DNA from: Patescibacteria group bacterium
GTDB lineage: Bacteria; Patescibacteriota; Minisyncoccia; Minisyncoccales; PEYH01
Assembly (NCBI GenBank): GCA_018901715.1
Contig: JAHIEL010000055.1
Span: 1 to 5,151, forward strand
Reading direction: 5' to 3'
DNA: 5,151 nucleotides
Below, in pieces: positions 1 through 5,151 of this stretch (within the stretch, counting starts at the first letter, position 1; each line of letters starts with the position of its first letter). The notes beneath the pieces are model-generated. The model was not told the origin of the DNA and made no database searches. It saw only the letters and a program-made list of their open reading frames with translations. A program made the position numbers and the translations under genes.

Positions 1-1028
1 GCTAATACTTGCTCTAATGTATCAGACCGATTATACAGAGCTCTAGTCCGTAAACTGGCCGACTGGATGCCCACTGCCGTGGCACACAACCCTGCTTTTA
101 CTAATGCTCTTGCCTTAGGTAATGTAAAAGTAACTGGAGTAGTAAGAACCTTAAGAGGCAGGTCTATTTTTTTCTTATATTCTTCGGAAAACTCTTCTAT
201 TCTCTCTTGAGATTGAGCGAAAAAAGCATCATCTGTTATAACTATTTCTCTCAACCCTGGTATAGATTTTTTTGCTATTTCTAATTCCTCTATTATGTTT
301 TGAACAGGTCTGTGTCGGATAGGCATTCTTCTTGCATAAACCTTATTTAGAGCATTGTTGCAACAATAAGCACAAGCATAGGGACATCCCCGCGAAAGAG
401 TTGTTACATAGGAGATATAAAGATTGTGGCCTAATAAATTTTTATCTAATCGAACTATTTGGTTGTTTTTATATAAAAGAAATTGATCTTTTAAATCATA
501 ATCTGGAAGAGGTAATTCTTTCAAGTCTTCTAAAATAGACCCTGGTAGAAATTGCTCAAGTTTTTCTCCTTGCTTTAATATGCCCTGGACAGAAATCGTT
601 TTCCAATCCTCTTTATTAGATATTCTTTCCATCAACATGCTCAAACTTAATTCTGCTTCTCCAACACATACCATATCAGCATGTTCCAGACACTCCAATG
701 GTCGTATAGTGGGATGAATTCCTCCCCAAATGATTGGACAAGATAAATGTTTTTTTAAATAACGAGTGATGTAAACAGCATTATCAAAATGACAAGACAT
801 CAAAGAAAGACCAATCAAATCAGATTCTCTACACTTTTCCACAAGTTGCTCAAGAACAATATTTGGATAAGGATATAAAAAAGAGACATGATCATTCAGC
901 CCTTCAGAATAAACTCTTGGAAGCATAATTATCTCTGATTGATGACCTTCCTTTTTGATAAAGGCCGATAAAAAACGCAGACCCGGTATAGAAACATCTT
1001 CTATTAGTGAGATAAAAGTAATCTTCAT
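1..1028 (-). CDS. B12-binding domain radical SAM protein, N-terminal part (C-terminus beyond left edge)
   Basis: The frame stays open from an ATG at 1028-1026 to the window edge, giving 342 residues. Residues 1 to about 140 resemble the Rossmann-like cobalamin-binding domain that precedes many radical SAM enzymes: an opening with PGLRFLSAFIKKEGH (15-29), WGGIHPT (101-107) and VGEAE (122-126). The radical SAM motif CxxxCxxC is C215, C219 and C222, within GCPYACAYC, and would bind a 4Fe-4S cluster. GIQSAS (320-325) followed by R327 and Y332 matches the late-barrel GIQSGS-type strand of the family. The classical cobalamin ligand motif DxHxxG was not seen, which is common in this family. Likely chemistry is methylation or another radical rearrangement, but the substrate cannot be told. 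The start overlaps the stop of the upstream membrane-protein gene by four bases (ATGA), implying translational coupling. The neighbouring heptose genes make a glycan or lipid substrate possible. Family is confident; function is open. Confidence 0.9.
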   Translation of the reverse strand, partial: MKITFISLIEDVSIPGLRFLSAFIKKEGHQSEIIMLPRVYSEGLNDHVSFLYPYPNIVLEQLVEKCRESDLIGLSLMSCHFDNAVYITRYLKKHLSCPIIWGGIHPTIRPLECLEHADMVCVGEAELSLSMLMERISNKEDWKTISVQGILKQGEKLEQFLPGSILEDLKELPLPDYDLKDQFLLYKNNQIVRLDKNLLGHNLYISYVTTLSRGCPYACAYCCNNALNKVYARRMPIRHRPVQNIIEELEIAKKSIPGLREIVITDDAFFAQSQERIEEFSEEYKKKIDLPLKVLTTPVTFTLPKARALVKAGLCATAVGIQSASLRTRALYNRSDTLEQVL

Positions 1029-1594
1029 ATCTTTGCATTTACAAAAATGGGAGTTGTTGCAATTACTCGAAATTTTTCTCTAATCCAAATTTCTATTATT
1101 TCATAAGCTCCGAAAAAGATAGTTACATAGAACAAATTTCCCAGCAAAGTCATTCTAAAAAATGGCAAAGCCATTAAATAACACTGAACTAATCCAGAGA
1201 TGCTTTTCGCATACCATGGAGTAAATGCCCAGACAGCAAGGTTTGTTAAAAGAAAAAATATCAAGCCGGCCAAAAGAGAACTTCCTAAAACTGTCTGCCA
1301 TTTCTTATGCTTTTTGAGCCAAAATCCTAAAATAACGCATAAAATGAAACTTCCGTATACAAAAGCCATTAAAATGGGTTGGTAAAATCCGAGGAATATA
1401 TCGCTAACCATCATAGCTAAAATTGGAATGGTTAAACTTATTTTTTTTGAAAAATAAACTCCTCCGAATAAAGCTATTGCAGCAATCGGAGCAAAATTAG
1501 GAGGATGAGGAAGCACTCTCAAAGAAATTCCTATTAAAATAAAAATTAAAGCAACTAAAAGTTTTATAGCTTTGCCCTTTTTAGAAATATTCAT
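1025..1594 (-). CDS. DUF6580 family membrane protein, ECF S-component-like
   Basis: This is a 189-residue, very hydrophobic protein with about five or six predicted membrane segments, roughly at residues 11-28, 33-49, 52-71, 74-93, 102-124 and 138-168. The conserved family signatures are RVLPHPPNFAPIAAIALFGG (26-45), VSDIFLGFY (63-71), TNLAVWAF (117-124) and GLVQCYLMALPFF (134-146). These match my memory of DUF6580, a family of putative transport proteins similar in size and topology to the substrate-binding S components of energy-coupling factor (ECF) vitamin transporters. It lies 3 bases after a DUF4430 gene and overlaps the B12-dependent radical SAM gene by four bases, so cobalamin or a related cofactor is a reasonable guess for its substrate. 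No ECF ATPase or T component is in the window. The stop is TGA at 1027-1025. Family call is fairly sure; transport role and substrate are inference. Confidence 0.82.
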   Translation of the reverse strand: MNISKKGKAIKLLVALIFILIGISLRVLPHPPNFAPIAAIALFGGVYFSKKISLTIPILAMMVSDIFLGFYQPILMAFVYGSFILCVILGFWLKKHKKWQTVLGSSLLAGLIFFLLTNLAVWAFTPWYAKSISGLVQCYLMALPFFRMTLLGNLFYVTIFFGAYEIIEIWIREKFRVIATTPIFVNAKI

Positions 1595-1597
1595 AAT

Positions 1598-2044
1598 TTA
1601 AAAGGCTGATTTTTCAAATTTAAACTCTATTTTATCTCCTGATTCTATCGCTTGTTGATCAGCGGATATCATTGGCATCTCTCCATTAACATAATAGAGC
1701 CAATATTTTCCATCTTGGCCATTTTTTTTATCTCCAATGGCTTCAATAAGAATTCCGAAATCATAATTTTTTATTTTTAAAAAAATATCTAATTCCTCTG
1801 CTTTATCTCTTAATAAATCAAAAGCAGTCGCTTCTTCGTTGAATTCTACCTCAAAAGTTCTTGGAGTTCCTTCGCTATCATCAATAACCAATAAAACTAT
1901 TTCCTTTTTAACATTTTCTTGAGAAACTCCAATTTCTTCTTGGGAAATTGGCTGTTCTGTCTTATCAGAAAACATTATCAAGCTACTGATAAAAATAAGA
2001 ATTATTCCTATCCCAATTGTGGTTATGATATTTATCTTTTTCAT
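1598..2044 (-). CDS. membrane-anchored DUF4430 (transcobalamin C-terminal-like) protein
   Basis: This 148-residue protein has a short basic start (MKK), then one hydrophobic segment at about residues 5-25, which acts as an uncleaved anchor or signal peptide. No lipobox cysteine is visible. A polar, Glu-rich linker (about 28-47) leads to an extracytoplasmic domain at about 48-146. That domain carries the DUF4430 hallmarks: a first strand with VIDDSEG (53-59), TAFDLLRDKAEEL (73-85), DGKYWLYYVNGE (111-122) and a closing SGDKIEFKF (135-143). DUF4430 is related to the C-terminal domain of the cobalamin carriers intrinsic factor and transcobalamin, and the WLYYVNG strand is its most typical part. 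The gene follows the transaldolase stop by 17 bases and precedes the DUF6580 gene by 3. An extracellular cofactor-binding partner for the DUF6580 membrane protein is the simplest reading, but ligand binding is inferred. Confidence 0.82.
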   Translation of the reverse strand: MKKINIITTIGIGIILIFISSLIMFSDKTEQPISQEEIGVSQENVKKEIVLLVIDDSEGTPRTFEVEFNEEATAFDLLRDKAEELDIFLKIKNYDFGILIEAIGDKKNGQDGKYWLYYVNGEMPMISADQQAIESGDKIEFKFEKSAF

Positions 2045-2061
2045 TTACAATCTGTGATACT

Positions 2062-2793
2062 TTAAGCGAGTTCTTCCATTGATTTTTTAGCATCATTAAT
2101 AAATTGGGCAACTGTTTCTTTTGTCCTTGCTCCGAGCAATGATTTGGCTATGACCTCAGGGGGAATAGTTAAAATATGAGCGCCTGTTCTGGACCAATAT
2201 TCAACATTCTCTGGAGTTCTTACTGAACCAACAATAATTTCAATTCCTTTATATTGATGAAAGTCAAGCCAATTTCTAAGTTCTTTCAAAACATTAAAAG
2301 CTCTCTCTACTCCTTGTTCTTCAGAAATTCTGCCAGCGAAAATACTAATAAAATGAGGGGTTTTTGCTTTTTCAGGATTTGCTTCCATCCCTGATTTAAT
2401 TGCTTTGGCAGCCAAAATTGCCTGATTAAAAGTAGTCATAGCTGTAACATTAACTCTCACTCCTTCGCTTACCAATTTTTGGATAACTGGCAAAAAACTT
2501 TTTCCTTCTCTGTCAGTAATAGTAATTTTTACTGCAATATTTTCAGCCAATTTAGCATAATCTCTTGCTTGTTGAAGAATTTCCTCTGGATTCTCGCTTG
2601 TCACTTCAACGCTCATTGGCCGAGGTTCAATCAATTTAGCAATCTGTATTGTTCTTCTTTTTATCCCCTCCATTCCACCAGCAACTCCGCATTTTAAACA
2701 GATCGTCGGGTTAGTGGTGACCCCATCACAAAGACCAGCGGAAAGATATTTCTTAACTTCTTCTGTGTCAGCTGAATCAATAAATATTTTCAT
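2062..2793 (-). CDS. tal: transaldolase (small TalC/MipB-type)
   Basis: This 243-residue Schiff-base aldolase belongs to the short transaldolase/fructose-6-phosphate aldolase group and is somewhat longer than the usual 210 to 220. Visible active-site elements are FIDSAD with D6, TTNPT with N28, SVEV with E63, the lysine K89 in NIAVKI that should form the Schiff base, VNVTAM with N115 and T117, SIFAGRIS with S150, F152 and R155, and GSVRTP with S190 and R192. Positions 63 and 152 match Gln59 and Tyr131 of E. coli fructose-6-phosphate aldolase. Here they are Glu and Phe, as in true transaldolases, so transfer of dihydroxyacetone is more likely than aldolase cleavage. The reaction makes sedoheptulose 7-phosphate from fructose 6-phosphate and erythrose 4-phosphate, which is the starting compound for the heptose enzymes encoded just upstream (gap 6 bases). 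The protein is cytoplasmic. The start is the only sensible one, at the FIDSAD beginning; no Shine-Dalgarno sequence is seen. Confidence 0.9.
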   Translation of the reverse strand: MKIFIDSADTEEVKKYLSAGLCDGVTTNPTICLKCGVAGGMEGIKRRTIQIAKLIEPRPMSVEVTSENPEEILQQARDYAKLAENIAVKITITDREGKSFLPVIQKLVSEGVRVNVTAMTTFNQAILAAKAIKSGMEANPEKAKTPHFISIFAGRISEEQGVERAFNVLKELRNWLDFHQYKGIEIIVGSVRTPENVEYWSRTGAHILTIPPEVIAKSLLGARTKETVAQFINDAKKSMEELA

Positions 2794-2799
2794 ATATTT

Positions 2800-3912
2800 T
2801 TATTTTTTATCTAATTTTTTAATGATTTTGACCGCTTGTTTTAGATTATTTATTTCAAAATCATAATCTTTTTGAAAATCTTTATTATATTCTCTCCTAA
2901 GTAAAAATGTTTTGCATCCAGCTGATTTACCAGCTTCAATATCTTTCCAACTATCGCCAATCACATATGATTTCCCTAAATCAATAGACCATTTTTCCAC
3001 TGCTTCAGATATAAGCCCGGGCTTTGGCTTTCGGCAGGAGCAATTATCTTGATTATCGTGGGGACAAAATTTAATTTCATCCATTGGTAATTTCTCGGCT
3101 ATAATTTTGTGCATTTTTTCTAAATCTTCTATTCTTAAATTGCCCCTGCTTATATCTGGCTGATTGGTAAAAACTATATTTAGAAATCCCATTTCTTTAG
3201 ACATTTCTAGACATTCTTTCACATCAGATAAAATCTCAAATTCTTCTAATTTCCAAGGAGAAGATGTTTCCCCATTTCTAGTTACCACCTTGTTTATGAT
3301 CCCATCTCGATCCCAAAAAATAGCTTTATTCTTCATTTCATTTCCTATTTCATCTAAAAGAAAAACTATTAGATGGTCCATCATTAACTGAAAACTTTCG
3401 GTATGAGCTGTTCTTCTTGATTCTTCCGGACAAGGAACAATTATACAACCATCACCTTTTTGAGCAGTAGCTCCAGTATCTTTTCCTACCACGCCAACAA
3501 TTTTAGCTCCAATTTCTTTGGCATATTCAATAGCTGCGACTAAATTTTTGGAGGTTGTTTCTGTCCCTCCACCTACAGAAAAAATAAAAAGACAATCATT
3601 TGGTGTTAAACTATGCATCTCTAATTGTCTTTTAAAAATTGCATCAAAATTTTCATCGTTAGTTAGGGCAGTTATCAAGGAGGCATTATCACTTAAACAA
3701 AAACTGGAAATTTTGGCATATTTATTAAAATCATTAGCCGCATGGGAACCAGTTCCTGCTCCCCCACCTACTCCCAAGAAAAAAAGTCTTCCTTTCTGTG
3801 ATTTCACCCATAATAAAACATTTACAACTTTTTCAATTGCTTCTTTATCTATACTTTTTACTATTTCTTCTGTTTCCGAGAGATATTTTGTTATATATTC
3901 TGATATTTTCAT
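2800..3912 (-). CDS. gmhA/gmhB: fused SIS-domain phosphoheptose isomerase-like / HAD-IIIA heptose-bisphosphate phosphatase
   Basis: This 370-residue protein joins two enzymes usually encoded separately. Residues 1 to about 190 are a SIS sugar-isomerase domain with GVGGGAGTGSHAANDF (47-62), SDNASLITALTND (74-86), FSVGGGTE (111-118) and HTESFQ (170-175). It is GmhA-like and should convert sedoheptulose 7-phosphate to D-glycero-D-manno-heptose 7-phosphate. Residues about 195 to 370 are a GmhB-like phosphatase: the nucleophile motif DRDG with D201 and D203, FTNQ (248-251), a zinc-binding set C283, H285, C291 and C293, RKPKPG (294-299), and GDSWKDIEAG with D320 and D324. This half should remove the 7-phosphate from heptose 1,7-bisphosphate. 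The linker is only a few residues, with M193 at the joint. By eye, the SIS half lacks the Glu65 and His180 equivalents of E. coli GmhA, so it belongs to a divergent subgroup. The gene follows the kinase by 12 bases and precedes transaldolase by 6. Confidence 0.9.
   Translation of the reverse strand: MKISEYITKYLSETEEIVKSIDKEAIEKVVNVLLWVKSQKGRLFFLGVGGGAGTGSHAANDFNKYAKISSFCLSDNASLITALTNDENFDAIFKRQLEMHSLTPNDCLFIFSVGGGTETTSKNLVAAIEYAKEIGAKIVGVVGKDTGATAQKGDGCIIVPCPEESRRTAHTESFQLMMDHLIVFLLDEIGNEMKNKAIFWDRDGIINKVVTRNGETSSPWKLEEFEILSDVKECLEMSKEMGFLNIVFTNQPDISRGNLRIEDLEKMHKIIAEKLPMDEIKFCPHDNQDNCSCRKPKPGLISEAVEKWSIDLGKSYVIGDSWKDIEAGKSAGCKTFLLRREYNKDFQKDYDFEINNLKQAVKIIKKLDKK
3334..3346 (-). promoter_or_regulatory. 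possible internal ribosome binding site and start at the SIS/HAD joint
   Basis: On the minus strand AGGA (3346-3343) stands six bases before an in-frame ATG (3336-3334, M193 of the fusion), exactly where the phosphatase half begins. No regular gene start in this window has as good a Shine-Dalgarno match. It could allow separate translation of the phosphatase domain, or be a relic of two once-separate genes. It may equally be chance in an A+G-rich stretch. Confidence 0.2.
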
Positions 3913-3924
3913 TTATTTAAATTA

Positions 3925-4932
3925 TTATATAAAATTTGCAACGACCTTTACTCCCTCAAAATCAAAGCGAAATGGCGTTTCTATGAGACCTTGTGAAGCC
4001 ATTGCTTTTCTTAATTTTTCTTTTTGACTATCACAATAAAACAGGAAAAATCCTCCACCACCAGCTCCCATCAATTTCCCGCCAATTGCTCCTGCTTCCT
4101 TGGCTATTTTATACCATTGATTAATTCTTGGGTCTGAAGTTCCTTTTCTTTTTATCTTCTCCTGCCAGTGAATGTCTAATAATTTTCCGAATTGATTTAA
4201 GTCACCTCTTTCCAAGGCCTTTTTGATTTCTATTCCAATTTGTTTTACTTGATTAAGATTATCTACTATATCTTTTTCTCCTTTTTCAGTAGATTGAGCT
4301 TGTTCTTGTAAGATTTGAGAAGACGCTCTTCTAATGCCAGTATAAAACATCAAAAGATCGTGTTCTAACTCATCTATAACCTGAAGAGGTATTTTTCCAG
4401 GATAAAGTGGCTCAACAGCTACCCCCCCTTCTGGAGAAGCGGAAAACGAGGTTAGGCCTCCGTGGGCAGCGATATATTCATCTTGCTTGCCAGAGGGCTC
4501 TTTTAATAAATCCGTAGCAATATGAAATGCCTGCTCTGCAATTTCTGTCTTGGAAAGAGGACCCTCTTTTTTCATATCTTGCAAATGTGTATGCAGGGCA
4601 GTGAGCAAGGCAACAGTAAAACTCCCTGAAGAGCCAAGGCCGGTATTTGAAGGAATGTCAGCTGAAGAAAAAATCTCTATTCCTCCGTCAATTTTTAATA
4701 ATTTCAAGGCCTCTCTAAATAAAGGGTGCTGAATTTCATCCGGCTTATTCACATTTTCTGTTTTTGTATAACATACCCGAATGCTATCATCAAATCTTTT
4801 ATGGACTGTAATGTAAACATATTTATTAATGGCAACTGAAGTCCATTCTCCACCGAATTTAGAATAATAAGAAGGGAGGTCAGTGCCTCCTCCTCCAATT
4901 GATATTCTCATTGGTGCTCTAACAATAATCAT
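3925..4932 (-). CDS. hddA: GHMP kinase, D-glycero-D-manno-heptose 7-phosphate kinase-like
   Basis: This 335-residue cytoplasmic kinase has the three GHMP motifs in order. Motif 1 is RAPMRISIGGGGTDLP (5-20), with the glycine-rich form typical of HddA and its relatives. Motif 2, the ATP-binding loop, is PSNTGLGSSGSF (94-105). Motif 3 is KLMGAGGGGFFLFYC (286-300). GKQDEY (148-153) supplies the likely catalytic aspartate D151. The length agrees with HddA enzymes, which phosphorylate C1 of D-glycero-D-manno-heptose 7-phosphate to the alpha-1,7-bisphosphate. Neighbours supply the steps before and after: the isomerase-phosphatase fusion starts 12 bases downstream, and a sugar nucleotidyltransferase ends 53 bases upstream. 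The related L-fucose kinases share motif 1, but the context argues for heptose. The ATG at 4932-4930 gives the standard N-terminus directly before motif 1; it has no Shine-Dalgarno sequence. Confidence 0.9.
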   Translation of the reverse strand: MIIVRAPMRISIGGGGTDLPSYYSKFGGEWTSVAINKYVYITVHKRFDDSIRVCYTKTENVNKPDEIQHPLFREALKLLKIDGGIEIFSSADIPSNTGLGSSGSFTVALLTALHTHLQDMKKEGPLSKTEIAEQAFHIATDLLKEPSGKQDEYIAAHGGLTSFSASPEGGVAVEPLYPGKIPLQVIDELEHDLLMFYTGIRRASSQILQEQAQSTEKGEKDIVDNLNQVKQIGIEIKKALERGDLNQFGKLLDIHWQEKIKRKGTSDPRINQWYKIAKEAGAIGGKLMGAGGGGFFLFYCDSQKEKLRKAMASQGLIETPFRFDFEGVKVVANFI

Positions 4933-4944
4933 AAGTTTAAATAC

Positions 4945-4971
4945 TATGTATATTAAAATCTAACATACATA
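4945..4971. repeat. short inverted repeat in the kinase leader
   Basis: TATGTAT (4945-4951) and ATACATA (4965-4971) are perfect 7-base inverted arms around a 13-base spacer. Each arm has one G:C pair, so a hairpin would be weak. The repeat overlaps the possible -10 box and expected transcript start, which would suit an operator. An eight-T run (4973-4980) follows on the plus strand, but no plus-strand gene ends here, so a terminator is unlikely. Confidence 0.3.
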
Positions 4972-4985
4972 ATTTTTTTTGTAAA
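4957..4985 (-). promoter_or_regulatory. possible sigma-70-type promoter before the heptose kinase gene
   Basis: In the only sizeable intergenic gap (4933-4985), the minus strand shows TTTACA (4985-4980; five of six to TTGACA), a 17-base spacer rich in A, then TAGATT (4962-4957; four of six to TATAAT). A transcript would start near 4950, leaving a leader of roughly 18 bases. The stretch is so A+T-rich that a match of this quality could be chance, and the gene may simply be read from further upstream. Confidence 0.25.
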
Positions 4986-5151
4986 CTATGGACTTTTCGT
5001 TTCTATAAGGTCCTTTGTTGCCTTTAACCCCGATGGACAACCGATCTCGTAAAACCTTTGAGAAGATTCGTAAGCCAAAAGTTCATTTCTCTCTATTAGT
5101 TTCTTAAAATAATTACCAATAGGAAAAGTTTTTTCCTGAACTAAATCTAAA
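4986..5151 (-). CDS. sugar-1-phosphate nucleotidyltransferase, C-terminal end only
   Basis: The frame enters from the right edge (first whole codon at 5150-5148) and ends with TAG at 4988-4986, leaving 54 residues. They include the segment TFPIGNYFKKLIERNELLAY and, near the end, RFYEIGCPSGLKATKDLI. A phrase of the type FYEIGTPEGLxxT is the usual closing stretch of nucleotidyltransferases that make NDP-sugars, such as HddC, mannose-1-phosphate guanylyltransferase and glucose-1-phosphate thymidylyltransferase. Next to an HddA-like kinase and a GmhA/GmhB fusion, the best guess is the D-glycero-D-manno-heptose 1-phosphate guanylyl- or adenylyltransferase that ends the pathway. The nucleotide-binding N-terminal motif is outside the window, so base and sugar specificity cannot be read. 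A cysteine stands where Thr or Ser is usual in EIGTP. Family is likely; exact activity is inferred from context. Confidence 0.72.
   Translation of the reverse strand, partial: LDLVQEKTFPIGNYFKKLIERNELLAYESSQRFYEIGCPSGLKATKDLIETKSP

Noticed and set aside
332..538. Plus-strand open frame with a Cys/His-rich start (HCCNNKHKH)
   Set aside because: The cysteines and histidines are the antisense reading of the radical SAM cluster motif region of the minus-strand gene; it is not a zinc protein.
1441..1448. Eight-T run (eight A on the coding strand) in the DUF6580 gene as a possible slippage or frameshift site
   Set aside because: The frame continues intact through conserved family motifs on both sides. 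Such runs are common in this A+T-rich DNA.
3518..4027. A 169-codon open frame on the plus strand opposite the SIS domain and the kinase end
   Set aside because: It lies antisense to two clearly recognised genes, its translation resembles no family I know, and it follows from the composition of the real genes.
3925..4932. Kinase considered as L-fucose kinase or a mevalonate-type GHMP kinase
   Set aside because: The GGGGTDLP form of motif 1, the length of about 335 and the adjoining isomerase-phosphatase fusion fit the heptose 7-phosphate kinase group better.
4945..4980. Hairpin plus T-run resembling an intrinsic terminator on the plus strand
   Set aside because: The stem has only one G:C pair and no plus-strand gene precedes it; in the direction of the real genes the hairpin is not followed by a T-run.

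Overview
All seven recognisable genes lie on the minus strand and read from the right edge to the left. They are tightly packed: gaps of 3 to 17 bases, one 4-base ATGA overlap, and a single larger gap of 53 bases. This looks like one long operon, or two modules transcribed together. The DNA is strongly A+T-rich, and none of the gene starts has a clear Shine-Dalgarno sequence. Low G+C, tight packing and the gene content suggest an uncultured, small-genome bacterium such as a member of the Candidate Phyla Radiation (Patescibacteria) or an Omnitrophota-like lineage. That placement is inference and not firm. One gene appears to end in TGA, which fits the standard bacterial code.

Module 1 (about 5151 down to 2062) is a sugar-nucleotide supply line for a heptose. 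In order of transcription it holds: the C-terminal end of a sugar-1-phosphate nucleotidyltransferase; a GHMP-family heptose-7-phosphate kinase (HddA-like); a fusion of a SIS-domain isomerase (GmhA-like) with a HAD-IIIA phosphatase (GmhB-like); and a transaldolase. Read as a pathway, transaldolase makes sedoheptulose 7-phosphate, the SIS half isomerises it to D-glycero-D-manno-heptose 7-phosphate, the kinase gives the 1,7-bisphosphate, the HAD half removes the 7-phosphate, and the nucleotidyltransferase activates the heptose 1-phosphate. The product would feed a surface glycan, S-layer glycan or LPS-like polymer.

Module 2 (about 2044 down to 1) holds a membrane-anchored DUF4430 (transcobalamin-like) protein, a multi-spanning DUF6580 membrane protein resembling an ECF-transporter S component, and the first 342 residues of a cobalamin-binding radical SAM enzyme whose start overlaps the DUF6580 stop. 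The most interesting idea here is that the DUF4430 and DUF6580 proteins form a vitamin B12 capture and uptake pair that supplies the neighbouring B12-dependent enzyme. This is inference from families and gene order.

No RNA genes, CRISPR arrays, insertion sequences or convincing terminators were seen. No stretch over 300 bases lacks a gene. The only noncoding stretch of note is 4933-4985, which holds a possible promoter and a short A+T-rich inverted repeat.
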